From: an uncultured Bacteroidia bacterium
GTDB taxonomy: Bacteria > Bacteroidota > Bacteroidia > Bacteroidales > ML635J-15
Reading direction: 5' to 3'
NCBI GenBank assembly: GCA_902791865.1
Contig: CADAXK010000003.1
Location: 124,001 to 188,000 of the forward strand
DNA: 64,000 nucleotides
A model generated the notes under the pieces. That model worked only from the letters and a program-made list of their open reading frames with translations, ran no database searches and was not told the DNA's origin. The number at the start of each line of letters is the position of its first letter. Positions within the stretch are counted from its first letter, which is position 1. This document shows positions 38,831-47,747 of the stretch, one piece after another. The position numbers and the translations under genes are program-made.

Positions 38831-39619
38831 ATGGAAGAAAAACAAATAAACGAGATAGAAATACAATTGCACGAACAATATGCCGATAACAACAATTCGT
38901 ATCTGGGGCATATCGTTACGCTTGTTGCAGGATTGTTTGCAGTTATCGCATTTTATGGCAATGTGTTTATGGATGCAAGCCATTATTTTGAAAAAATCGA
39001 GGATTACTCATATAGTTTGGGCGATTTGTGCATTGTTGCCGTTTGTGCCTACATTGCATTGGGAATAATGGCGTACCTATGTATATATTTAGGAATGCAC
39101 CAACGCCACGAGCAGTTTGTGGTGTGGGCGATACGCAACAAGTATTATGGGGATAATTACAACAACCATTATATATATTTCGAAGACTATGTTCCGTTTA
39201 ACAAAAATGGATTTGAAATCATTAAGGGATTGTATGGCGAATTTGTAAAGATAATCTCGCTTGTAACTTTATGTATCACAATAAGTTTAGTAGCAAAGAT
39301 TAGTGTAAATATTTATGAACTGCACAATAATGGAGTCTCCGCTTGGGCTGTAACGATATGCATAATCACTTTTGCCGTACATATATTTGTTTACATAATT
39401 TGTGTATTGTGCTTTAAGCGAGGTGAAGATAAATATAGAAAATTGTATAATGATTATAAACACCTTTACCCGGGTGGACCAATAAAGATTAAACAAGTTT
39501 ACAGACCACTTAAACATTTTAAGAAAACACCTAACAAAATAATCTTTAAAAACATCTTCATTATCACATCCTTATTTAGGATTAAAAACGAAACTAATGA
39601 AAATAAACAAAAAAATTGA
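38831..39619 (+). CDS. Four-helix membrane protein of unknown function
   Basis: A 262-residue protein with an acidic N-terminal helix (MEEKQINEIEIQLHEQY), two membrane helices near 24-46 and 62-88, a cytoplasmic-looking loop rich in tyrosine and asparagine (about 95-130), two more helices near 135-160 and 168-195, and a very basic tail (KHLYPGGPIKIKQ to NENKQKN). Base composition is more AT-rich than the neighbours, a sign of possible recent acquisition. I do not recognise the family. It follows the long hairpin by about 110 bp and has no closer promoter. Confidence 0.75.
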   Translation: MEEKQINEIEIQLHEQYADNNNSYLGHIVTLVAGLFAVIAFYGNVFMDASHYFEKIEDYSYSLGDLCIVAVCAYIALGIMAYLCIYLGMHQRHEQFVVWAIRNKYYGDNYNNHYIYFEDYVPFNKNGFEIIKGLYGEFVKIISLVTLCITISLVAKISVNIYELHNNGVSAWAVTICIITFAVHIFVYIICVLCFKRGEDKYRKLYNDYKHLYPGGPIKIKQVYRPLKHFKKTPNKIIFKNIFIITSLFRIKNETNENKQKN

Positions 39620-39647
39620 ACTATGTTAACTTTAAAATTTTAATCTT

Positions 39648-42600
39648 ATGAAACGACTAATTTTTACTCTCATTCTCGCTGCCATTTGCAGCATTTCCTC
39701 CTTCGCCTACAATTTTTCCGCAGTTAGTAATGGGCATACATTATACTACAACATTACATCGTCAACTTTACCTTATACTGTAGAAGTTACATCACAAAAT
39801 TCATCTTCCCCTTACTATTCCACATATCCCACTGGCCGCCTAACAATTCCATCATCAGTCACTTATAATGGCAAAACATATTCTGTCACAAGCATTGGCA
39901 ATCATGCATTTTATGGTTGCAGCGAACTGATTGGAACATTAAACCTTCCGTCATCAGTTAGCTCTATTGGCTCTTCTGCTTTTTATAATTGCACTGGACT
40001 GCAAACATTATCGGCTGGTGGAAATGTACAAACCATTGGCAATAACGCATTTTATAATGTCAGAAATATTACAGGCACCGGCTCTGCAACAGGAAGTCCA
40101 TGGGGGGCATTAACTGTTATCGGGCATGTGGATGGATGCCTAGTTTATGCGGATTCACGTAAATTAATTTTGACAGGATGTATTTCAACGGCAACAACGA
40201 TTACAATTCCTAATTCTGTTACAAGCATTAGCGGACGGGCATTTTCTGGTTGCAATAGACTGACTACAGTAAATTTCAATGCGACGAACTGTACAAGTAA
40301 TGGCGCTTCATGGAATGACTGTACATCATTAATAAACTTGAATATTGGCGAAAATGTAACCAACATTCCCGATCGTGCATTCCAGTATTGTAGCAGATTG
40401 ACATCGGTAACAATCCCCAATTCCGTTACAAGCATTGGCAGTTCTGCATTTGCTGGTTGCAGCGGACTGACTTCGGTTACAATCGGCAATTCTGTTACGA
40501 GCATTGGCAATTCTGCATTTTCTAATTGTACTGGACTGACATCGATAACAATCCCCAATTCTGTAACGAGCATTGGTAATTATGCTTTCCGCAATTGTAC
40601 GGGTCTTACAACAGTGAATTTCAATGCTCCAAACTGCACAACAATGGGAAGTTCGGATTCCCCTGTATTTAGTGGTTGCACAGCATTGTCAACATTGAAT
40701 ATCGGCGAAAATGTAACAAATATTCCTGATTATGCATTTAAAAACAGCGGACTGACATCGGTAACAATACCCTACTTCGTTACGAGCATTGGCAAAGATG
40801 CTTTCGGCAATTGCACGGGTCTTACAACAGTGAATTTCAATGCTCCAAACTGCACAACAATGGGAAGTCAACTTTCTCCAGTATTTAGTGGCTGCACATC
40901 ATTGTCAACATTGAATATCGGTGAAAATGTAACAAATATTCCTGATTTTGCATTTGAGGATTGCAGTGGATTGCCATCTGTTACAATTCCTAATTCTGTT
41001 ACGAGAATTGGCAAAGATGCATTTCGTTATTGTAGCGGATTAACTGCTGTATATTATACAGGAAGTATTGCAGAATGGTGTCAAATAACGTTTGACCACT
41101 TAAACAGTGGGGCTAATCCGCTTAATTACGCCCACAATCTTTATATAAATAATGAATTGGTGACCGATTTGGTTATTCCTGAAACAATAACAAAAATAAA
41201 AAACAATGCATTTCACGGAGCAACTTGCCTAACATCGGTTACAATACCAAATTCCGTCACGAGCATTTACGAATATGCTTTTTCTGGATGTACTGGACTG
41301 ACATCGGTTACAATACCCAATTCTGTCACATACATTGGTTTTTATGCATTTTATTGCAACCTTACGGATATATATGCAACTCCAACAATACCACCAGATT
41401 GCCACCTATATGCATTTAAAAACTTTAGTGCCACATTATGGGGTCCTTGCGGTTTTGCAGGGATATATGGGACAGACGGAACTTGGCATCATTTTTCAGA
41501 TATACGCGAGGCTCAGTTAAATGAACTTGTAGTAGTATCAAGTGCAAACCAGCAACAAGGAAGAGCAAGAGTCTCACAACAACCCGACTGCGCCGATGGC
41601 ATTGCCATAATAGAGGCAATACCCAACAGAGGCTATGCATTCTCACAGTGTAACGATGGCAATACCGATAATCCACGTACAATAACCATAACGGAAGATG
41701 TTGAATATACAGCATCCTTTGTTGCTCTTCCATCATATACAATTACCGTACTTTCTGCTGACGAAACAATGGGAACTGTGGATGGCGGAGGCATTTACTA
41801 CGAGGGAGAAACAGCAACACTTACCGCAACACCGCTTGATGGGTATGGTTTTGTCGGTTGGAGAGATGATAATACCGACAATCCGCGTACTATTACCGTT
41901 ACCGAGGATGCAAGTTATACTGCTAGTTTTGGCGTCTTGTACACAATCACTGTGCTTTCTGACGATGAAACCATAGGTTCGGCTAGCGGTAGTGGTTCGT
42001 ATGCCGAAGGTGCGCGGTCGGAAATTTCTGCAAATGCCATCGAACATTACCACTTTGTTCAATGGAACGATGGCAACACAGACAATCCTCGCACAATCAC
42101 TATAACAGGCGATGCTACCTACATTGCAACCTTCGCAATTGACCAGCACATCATTACGTTGGAATCCAATAATGTAGCAATGGGAACCGTAAGCGATGGC
42201 GGCACATACGACTACGGCACCGAAATTCAGATTTCGGCAACAGCAGCCGAACACTATCATTTTGTCGAGTGGAACGACGGCAACACCGACAACCCTCGCA
42301 CAATCACGGTAACTGGCGATGCAACCTACACGGCAACCTTCGCAATCGACAGATTTGCAATAACGGTTGAATCAAACGATGAAACTATGGGAACTGCTAG
42401 CGAAAGCGGAGAATACGATTATGGTACAGAAATGCAAATTTCGGCAACACCAGCCGACCACTACCATTTTGTACAATGGAACGACGGCAGCACCGACAAC
42501 CCGCGTACAATAACCGTAACATCCGATTCGACATTCACGGCAACCTTCGCAATCGACCAGCACACAATTACTGTCGAATCCAATAGTGAAGCAATGGGAA

Positions 42601-43469
42601 GCGTGAGCGAGGGCGGCACTTACGACTATGGTACTGAAATTCAGATTTCGGCAACCGCAAACGAGGGATACGGCTTTGCTGCTTGGAACGACGGCAACAC
42701 CGACAATCCGCGTACAATCGTCGTTACCGAGGACATCACCTATACGGCAACATTCGGTGTATTGCGCACAATTTCAGTAGTTTCTACCGATGAAACAATG
42801 GGAACAGTACAAGGTACGGGAGAGTATATTGAAGGCACAACAGTCCAGATTACGGCAATACCAAACGAACACTATCATTTTGTACACTGGATTGATGAAG
42901 AAAATCCAACACGCGACTTTAATACCGACAATCCACGCACAATAACCGTAACAGGCAATATGACCTATACCGCCGTATTTGCAATCGACCAGCACACGAT
43001 TACGGTAGAGTCTGACGATACCGGAATGGGAACTGTCAGCGAAAGCGGAACCTACGACTACGGCACCGAGATACAGATTTCGGCTTCGGCTCGCGATGGC
43101 TACCAGTTTGTTTCGTGGAACGATGGCAACACTGACAATCCACGCACTATCACGGTTGTCGCCGATGCTACATATATTGCATCGTTCGTATCTGTAACCG
43201 GCATTGAGAAAACCGCTGCATTTGAAATCGCCCTCTTCCCGAATCCCGCAACCGACATCCTCAACATCTCATCCTCGGAAACAATTTCCGAAATTGAGAT
43301 TGTAAACGCCTTGGGACAGGTCGTTTATCGCACAGAGGTAAATGCCGACAATGCGGTTTGCGATGTTAATGGATTGGCAAATGGGGTTTATGTGGTAAAA
43401 ATCTATGGAAACCCGCGCACTTCGACAGGCTCAGCGAGCGGCATAGTGCAGAAATTCATCAAGGAATAA
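39648..43469 (+). CDS. Large BspA-like surface protein with InlB-type repeats and T9SS sorting domain
   Basis: A 1273-residue secreted protein. Order: signal peptide (1-20), an N-terminal segment FSAVSNGHTLYYNIT shared with the other BspA-like protein of the window, about 20 LRR_5 repeats of 23 residues (about 80-600), and eight InlB/Listeria-Bacteroides-type B repeats marked by WNDGNTDNPRTITV (about 630-1190). The final 70 residues are a T9SS C-terminal domain (FPNPATDILNISS, ANGVYVVKIYG). It is probably exported by type IX secretion and surface-bound; adhesion is an inference. In the last strand an in-frame insertion NPRTSTGSASG matches a dispersed DNA repeat. Confidence 0.92.
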   Translation: MKRLIFTLILAAICSISSFAYNFSAVSNGHTLYYNITSSTLPYTVEVTSQNSSSPYYSTYPTGRLTIPSSVTYNGKTYSVTSIGNHAFYGCSELIGTLNLPSSVSSIGSSAFYNCTGLQTLSAGGNVQTIGNNAFYNVRNITGTGSATGSPWGALTVIGHVDGCLVYADSRKLILTGCISTATTITIPNSVTSISGRAFSGCNRLTTVNFNATNCTSNGASWNDCTSLINLNIGENVTNIPDRAFQYCSRLTSVTIPNSVTSIGSSAFAGCSGLTSVTIGNSVTSIGNSAFSNCTGLTSITIPNSVTSIGNYAFRNCTGLTTVNFNAPNCTTMGSSDSPVFSGCTALSTLNIGENVTNIPDYAFKNSGLTSVTIPYFVTSIGKDAFGNCTGLTTVNFNAPNCTTMGSQLSPVFSGCTSLSTLNIGENVTNIPDFAFEDCSGLPSVTIPNSVTRIGKDAFRYCSGLTAVYYTGSIAEWCQITFDHLNSGANPLNYAHNLYINNELVTDLVIPETITKIKNNAFHGATCLTSVTIPNSVTSIYEYAFSGCTGLTSVTIPNSVTYIGFYAFYCNLTDIYATPTIPPDCHLYAFKNFSATLWGPCGFAGIYGTDGTWHHFSDIREAQLNELVVVSSANQQQGRARVSQQPDCADGIAIIEAIPNRGYAFSQCNDGNTDNPRTITITEDVEYTASFVALPSYTITVLSADETMGTVDGGGIYYEGETATLTATPLDGYGFVGWRDDNTDNPRTITVTEDASYTASFGVLYTITVLSDDETIGSASGSGSYAEGARSEISANAIEHYHFVQWNDGNTDNPRTITITGDATYIATFAIDQHIITLESNNVAMGTVSDGGTYDYGTEIQISATAAEHYHFVEWNDGNTDNPRTITVTGDATYTATFAIDRFAITVESNDETMGTASESGEYDYGTEMQISATPADHYHFVQWNDGSTDNPRTITVTSDSTFTATFAIDQHTITVESNSEAMGSVSEGGTYDYGTEIQISATANEGYGFAAWNDGNTDNPRTIVVTEDITYTATFGVLRTISVVSTDETMGTVQGTGEYIEGTTVQITAIPNEHYHFVHWIDEENPTRDFNTDNPRTITVTGNMTYTAVFAIDQHTITVESDDTGMGTVSESGTYDYGTEIQISASARDGYQFVSWNDGNTDNPRTITVVADATYIASFVSVTGIEKTAAFEIALFPNPATDILNISSSETISEIEIVNALGQVVYRTEVNADNAVCDVNGLANGVYVVKIYGNPRTSTGSASGIVQKFIKE
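39890..41400 (+). repeat. Leucine-rich-repeat coding array
   Basis: About 20 tandem units near 69 bp encoding the IPNSVTSIGxxAFxxCxGL pattern. Two longer segments around TTVNFNAPNCTTMGS occur at about 40604 and 40824 with near-identical DNA, showing recent internal duplication. Boundaries are approximate. Confidence 0.85.
41520..43200 (+). repeat. InlB-type B-repeat coding array
   Basis: Eight units of about 200-210 bp, each ending in the codons for NDGNTDNPRTI followed by a D-x-TY-x-A-x-F strand. Unit 7 has an inserted ENPTRDF. Boundaries are approximate. Confidence 0.85.
43412..43441. repeat. Dispersed repeat fragment inside the sorting domain
   Basis: The segment containing GCACTTCGACAGGCTCAGC is nearly the same as GTGCTTCGACAAGCTCAGC at 5364-5382. 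Here it adds about ten codons, in frame, to the end of the surface protein. Confidence 0.65.
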
Positions 43470-43476
43470 ACGTAAT

Positions 43477-43537
43477 GTTTGTGGAATATTGTAAGGGCAG
43501 GTTTCAAACCTGCCCTTACATTTATATACCCACAAAC
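43477..43537. terminator. Palindromic hairpin after the surface-protein gene
   Basis: Inner stem TGTAAGGGCAGGTTT (43490-43504) pairs exactly with AAACCTGCCCTTACA (43506-43520) around a single C; an outer stem GTTTGTGG/CCACAAAC (43477-43484, 43530-43537) encloses it. It lies between convergent genes and may stop transcription from both sides, or it may be a copy of a dispersed palindrome. Confidence 0.7.
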
Positions 43538-43589
43538 CATGTTCCACATTTTACATATTTGTATGATTTGTGTCGATTTGTACGATTTC

Positions 43590-43639
43590 TGTCCGTAGGA
43601 CACTCCATGTTCCGTCTCTTCCAGCGGATTCCATCCGCT
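43590..43639. repeat. Two small hairpins between convergent genes
   Basis: TGTCC-GTA-GGACA (43590-43602) and AGCGGAT-TCC-ATCCGCT (43623-43639), the second just beyond the 3' end of uvrC, which could help terminate it. Confidence 0.6.
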
Positions 43640-43645
43640 CCAAAA

Positions 43646-45442
43646 TTATTTATGAAAATACCCATATATTATCCCAGCCTTTGCCGCACCTAATGCTTCC
43701 GTCAGTCTTTCCAGGCTAGCTTCCTTTATTCCGCTAATGGTTTTGAACTCCTTGAGCAGGATGGTTTTTGTCTTTGGACCTATGCCTTTTATGTCATCCA
43801 GTTCGCTCTTGAGGAAATTGTCAGATCGTTTCTTGCGGTGGAAGGTTATGCCGAAGCGGTGAGCCTCGTCTCTGGCTTGCTGTATTATCTTCAGCGATTC
43901 GGAGTTCTTGTCCAAGTACAACGGAATGTCATCATCGGGGAAAAAAATTTCTTCGAGCCGTTTTGCAATGCCAATTATAGTCACTTTGCCGATTAGCCCT
44001 AACTTTTCGAGGCTTCGCACAGCGAACGAAAGTTGCACTTTGCCACCATCTACAACAATCAGTTGTGGTAAAGGTTCGCCTTCATCAAGCAGACGATGGT
44101 AGCGGCGGTAGATGATTTCTTCCATTGAGGCGAAGTCGTTTGCACCAACTACGGTCTTAATGTTGAAATGGCGGTAGTCCTTTTTCGATGGTTTGGCATT
44201 CTTGAATACTACGCACGATGCTACAGGATTGGTGCCCTGTATGTTGGAGTTGTCGAAGCATTCAATATGGACTGGCAATTCATCCATCTTCAAATCCGAT
44301 TTCAAGGTTTCGAGTTTGCGTTGGGTGTTCTTTTCCGGGTCTTTGCTTTCTACCTGCTTGTGCTTTTCGAGCATATAGAACTTTGCGTTGCGGTTTGCCA
44401 GTTCAAGGATTTTTCCCTTGTCGCCTTTCTGCGGGTACTCGAACTTTACGTTTTCAATCGGGAAGTCAATCTGGAACGGTAGTATTATTGTCTTGACGTT
44501 GCTTTTCAGTTCTTCGCGTATGTCAACTATGGCATAGGCAAGAATGTCCTCGTCGGTTTCCTCGATGCGCTTGCGGATTTCCAACGAGTGCGATGCTATT
44601 ATTGTGCCGTTCTGTATTCTTAAGTAGCTTATGTAGCATGAGTTTATGTCTTTTGCAAACCCGTATGCCTCGATGTTGGAGATGTTTGTGTCGACAACTG
44701 TAGATTTGCTACGGTAATTTTCCAGTATGTCGAGTTTTTGCTTGAATTTGGATGCCTCTTCGAATTCGAGTTTTGCCGCATGTGCTTGCATTTTTTCCTT
44801 TAGGAATCCTTGTACGAGTTGAAGGTCGCCACGCAAAATCTTGCGGATGTCGGCAAACATGGCTGAGTATGCCTCCTTGTCTATTTTTCCGATGCACGGA
44901 CCTAGGCAGTTGCCAATGTGGTAGTCGAGGCAGATGTCGTATTTGCTGTCCTTGATTCCCTGTTCGGTGATGTTGAGCTTGCAGGAACGGATTGGGTAGA
45001 GCTGTTGGATAAGCGTAAGCAATGTCTTTATGGTGTATACCGATGCAAATGGGCCGAAGTATTCGCCGGTGTCGGTCTTTTGCCGTGTATATAGGATTCG
45101 TGGGAATTCCTCGTTGGTTATGCATACCCAGGGGTAGGTCTTGTCGTCCTTGAGCATGATGTTGTATTTGGGCTGAAGCCTTTTTATCAGCACATTCTCT
45201 AGCAGGAGGGCTTCGCTTTCGCTGTCAACTACGGTGTATTCTATATCACGAATCTGGCTTACGAGGATTTGAGTCTTACGGCTCAATTTGTTGGACGATA
45301 AAAAATAAGAACTGACACGGTTCTTTAGATTTTTTGCCTTGCCAACATATATTATAGTTCCGTCCTTGTCGAAATACCTATATACACCAGGGGCTTTCGG
45401 CAAAGCCTTGACAATGTTTGCAACGTGTTCAGATGCATTCAT
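43646..45442 (-). CDS. uvrC: Excinuclease ABC subunit C
   Basis: Makes both incisions in nucleotide excision repair. The 598-residue protein has the N-terminal GIY-YIG nuclease (about 15-95: APGVYRYFDKDGTIIYVGKA, with KNLKNRVSSYF), a UVR motif that binds UvrB (about 200-235, EFEEASKFKQKLDIL), the RNase H-like second nuclease (about 375-535, HIECFDNSNIQGTNPVAS and VVDGGKVQ), and a C-terminal helix-hairpin-helix pair (IKGIGPKTKTILL). It is complete. It begins 6 bp after the upstream lipoprotein gene, so they share a transcript. Confidence 0.97.
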   Translation of the reverse strand: MNASEHVANIVKALPKAPGVYRYFDKDGTIIYVGKAKNLKNRVSSYFLSSNKLSRKTQILVSQIRDIEYTVVDSESEALLLENVLIKRLQPKYNIMLKDDKTYPWVCITNEEFPRILYTRQKTDTGEYFGPFASVYTIKTLLTLIQQLYPIRSCKLNITEQGIKDSKYDICLDYHIGNCLGPCIGKIDKEAYSAMFADIRKILRGDLQLVQGFLKEKMQAHAAKLEFEEASKFKQKLDILENYRSKSTVVDTNISNIEAYGFAKDINSCYISYLRIQNGTIIASHSLEIRKRIEETDEDILAYAIVDIREELKSNVKTIILPFQIDFPIENVKFEYPQKGDKGKILELANRNAKFYMLEKHKQVESKDPEKNTQRKLETLKSDLKMDELPVHIECFDNSNIQGTNPVASCVVFKNAKPSKKDYRHFNIKTVVGANDFASMEEIIYRRYHRLLDEGEPLPQLIVVDGGKVQLSFAVRSLEKLGLIGKVTIIGIAKRLEEIFFPDDDIPLYLDKNSESLKIIQQARDEAHRFGITFHRKKRSDNFLKSELDDIKGIGPKTKTILLKEFKTISGIKEASLERLTEALGAAKAGIIYGYFHK

Positions 45443-45448
45443 CGCATG

Positions 45449-46537
45449 TTATTTTACTTGAGGATGCGGGTCGTTGTACAGGATGTTTGTCCAGTCTGCG
45501 TATCCTCTTGTCGATTTCCAGTTGTCCAAGTAGATTCCTGTCCAGTCGGCTTCGGAAGGGATAGTTTCGTTACCATCTCCATTTGTGTCACCTTTGTGTT
45601 CATCATCTTTGAGCGAGGTGAAGAATACACCGGGACCATCATGGTTAACAAGGCAACCTTCGCCCGACATTACAGTCATTGACGAATGTTCGGCAAACTT
45701 GATAACGACATTGTTGCCTAGTGTCAGTTTCGTATTCCTTCCTATTTCGAGGTCGGATGCTGTTACTACGAATGCAACTTCATCTTCAAGCCAGCTTATG
45801 TCTCTGTTTACATTGCTTCCTGCGACAAAAATTCCGTTGCAGACATTTGCTGTTCCTTCATTTGAAAAAGAGTTTGAGTTGTCGATGTTCATTTCTGCAT
45901 TTATGGTTATTGGCACTTTGTTGCCATAGAACTGGCAGTCGGTGACAGTAGTATTTTTGCTGGCGTTTGATGCATTTAGTGCTCCTACATAGATGTTGTT
46001 TAATAGCCCGCCTGAATTGTGTGCAAATACGCAGTTTGTGAATGAAGCGGTTGCCTCTGATGACACATCCACTGTAGCTGGATTGGCATTGTCGCGGCCA
46101 CCATATAGGAACTGGCAGTACGAAAATGTTGAGTTTTGAGATCCGTTCAGGTTTATGCACCCCCAGTCACCAGCAGCGGGAATTGTGTTGTCGCCGTCCT
46201 TGTTGATGTCACCTCCATGGCTGTCATCTTTTGTGGATGTAAACACTATCGGATTGGCATTTGTTCCGTTTGCAATTATGTTTCCGTTGCTTTTGATGAT
46301 AATGTTTCCTCCAGAAATAATTTTTATCGTTACACCTGCTTCAATAGTTAGGTCGGCGTATACATACAGGTTGTCCTTGTCAATAATGTATGTATTGCCT
46401 TTTCCCCATGTGGTTGGTGAGTTTATGTCGGAACTGACAGTGATAGTGTCGTATTGGTTTTCGCCTATCGGTTCACAGGATGTTATACCTATTAATAATA
46501 TAATAAGGGAGCTGATTGATAATCCATGCAGTTTCAT
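45449..46537 (-). CDS. Beta-helix lipoprotein of unknown function
   Basis: A 362-residue exported protein with lipoprotein signal (MKLHGLSISSLIILLIGITS-C, cysteine near residue 21). The body has two similar halves containing FTSTKDDSHGGDINKDGD and FTSLKDDEHKGDTNGDGN, which look like calcium-binding loops, and many repeats of short strands (TIEAGVTIKIISGGNIII, SNGNIIANGTNANPIVF) typical of a right-handed parallel beta-helix. Function is unknown; surface or periplasmic glycan binding is possible. ATG at 46537 is chosen over an upstream TTG in the promoter box. It is followed by uvrC. Confidence 0.8.
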   Translation of the reverse strand: MKLHGLSISSLIILLIGITSCEPIGENQYDTITVSSDINSPTTWGKGNTYIIDKDNLYVYADLTIEAGVTIKIISGGNIIIKSNGNIIANGTNANPIVFTSTKDDSHGGDINKDGDNTIPAAGDWGCINLNGSQNSTFSYCQFLYGGRDNANPATVDVSSEATASFTNCVFAHNSGGLLNNIYVGALNASNASKNTTVTDCQFYGNKVPITINAEMNIDNSNSFSNEGTANVCNGIFVAGSNVNRDISWLEDEVAFVVTASDLEIGRNTKLTLGNNVVIKFAEHSSMTVMSGEGCLVNHDGPGVFFTSLKDDEHKGDTNGDGNETIPSEADWTGIYLDNWKSTRGYADWTNILYNDPHPQVK

Positions 46538-46561
46538 TGTCTGAATAATTTGATTATTTGG

Positions 46562-46590
46562 CAAAGATAATATTATTTGACAAAAGCCAA
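46562..46590 (-). promoter_or_regulatory. Promoter of the lipoprotein-uvrC unit
   Basis: Minus strand: -33 TTG (46590-46588), 18-bp spacer, -7 TATCTTTG (46569-46562), 24 bp before the start codon. Confidence 0.75.
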
Positions 46591-46748
46591 GTGCTATAGT
46601 TTTACAAAAAAAATATCTATTGTTAATAAATAATTTATAGTACTCCTAGATGCCTTTTTGTAATCAGACTTTTATGAGGAAATTAACCTATGTTGATAAA
46701 TTTTTAGTTGCTCACAAAAATTATTTTAAAAAAAATAAAAAAGTTATA

Positions 46749-46778
46749 TTGTTGGTAAGAAAAAATGTTCTACCTTTG
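46749..46778 (+). promoter_or_regulatory. Promoter of the ribosomal protein cluster
   Basis: -33 TTG (46749-46751), 19-bp spacer, -7 TACCTTTG (46771-46778), giving a leader of about 50 bases before rpsL. The stretch 46591-46748 is AT-rich (A and T runs) and may act as an UP-like element; no other feature is seen. Confidence 0.75.
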
Positions 46779-46835
46779 CAGTCCAAATTTTGTAAATGTA
46801 AATTAGAGTAAAATTATTAAAAATAAATAGGTTAT

Positions 46836-47228
46836 ATGCCAACGATACAGCAATTAGTAAGAAAAGGCAGATATGTTGCAGCCGACAAGAGTAAATCGCC
46901 TGCACTTGATTCGTGCCCACAGAGAAGAGGTGTTTGCACGAGAGTGTACACAACAACACCTAAAAAACCTAATTCAGCAATGCGTAAGGTTGCTAGGGTT
47001 AGATTAACTAACGGTAAGGAAGTCAACGCTTACATTCCAGGCGAAGGCCACAACTTGCAGGAACACTCGATCGTAATGGTTCGTGGTGGCAGGGTAAAGG
47101 ATTTGCCAGGTGTAAGATATCACATCGTAAGAGGCGGTTTGGATGCTGCCGGCGTTGATGGACGTACACAGAGACGTTCCAAGTACGGAACCAAGAGACC
47201 GAAAGCAAAAGCTGCTGCAAAGAAATAA
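46836..47228 (+). CDS. rpsL: 30S ribosomal protein S12
   Basis: Decoding-centre protein. The 130-residue sequence has the conserved [20 protein letters not shown] and [13 protein letters not shown] loops; lysines at the usual streptomycin-resistance positions are unchanged. The tail [11 protein letters not shown] is a little longer than in E. coli. First gene of the translation cluster, preceded by the only clear promoter of the block; rpsG follows after 24 bp. Confidence 0.98.
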   Translation: MPTIQQLVRKGRYVAADKSKSPALDSCPQRRGVCTRVYTTTPKKPNSAMRKVARVRLTNGKEVNAYIPGEGHNLQEHSIVMVRGGRVKDLPGVRYHIVRGGLDAAGVDGRTQRRSKYGTKRPKAKAAAKK

Positions 47229-47252
47229 TTAGTAGTATAAAGATAAATAGAG

Positions 47253-47729
47253 ATGAGAAAATCTAAGCCAAGAAAAAGAACGATTCTTCCGGATCCCAAG
47301 TATAATGACGTTCGCGTAACTCGTTTTGTAAACGATATGATGTGGGACGGAAAGAAATCCACTTCATTTAAGATTTTTTATGAATGCATGGACCTTATCG
47401 GAAAGAAGATGAAGGACAGCGAAGAGACTCCATTGGAAATATGGAAGAAGGCTCTCGACAACATCACTCCATCCGTAGAGGTTAAGAGCCGTAGAATAGG
47501 TGGTGCTACATTCCAGGTTCCTACCGAAATACGCGCCGACAGAAAGATTTCTATCAGCCACAAATGGATGTTGTCATTCGCTCGCAAGCGCGCTGGCAAG
47601 TCAATGGCCGACAAACTTTCTGCTGAAATTCTCGCTGCTTACAACTGCGAAGGTTCTGCTTTCAAGAAGAAAGAAGATACCCACAGAATGGCAGAGGCTA
47701 ACAAGGCGTTCTCTCACTTCAAATTTTAG
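47253..47729 (+). CDS. rpsG: 30S ribosomal protein S7
   Basis: Nucleates assembly of the 30S head by binding 16S rRNA. The 158-residue, helix-rich protein keeps the [15 protein letters not shown] start, the [18 protein letters not shown] beta-hairpin region that touches E-site tRNA, and ending [20 protein letters not shown]. Normal length for the group. fusA starts 18 bp after it. Confidence 0.98.
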   Translation: MRKSKPRKRTILPDPKYNDVRVTRFVNDMMWDGKKSTSFKIFYECMDLIGKKMKDSEETPLEIWKKALDNITPSVEVKSRRIGGATFQVPTEIRADRKISISHKWMLSFARKRAGKSMADKLSAEILAAYNCEGSAFKKKEDTHRMAEANKAFSHFKF

Positions 47730-47747
47730 TTTTACTGACCGCACAAA

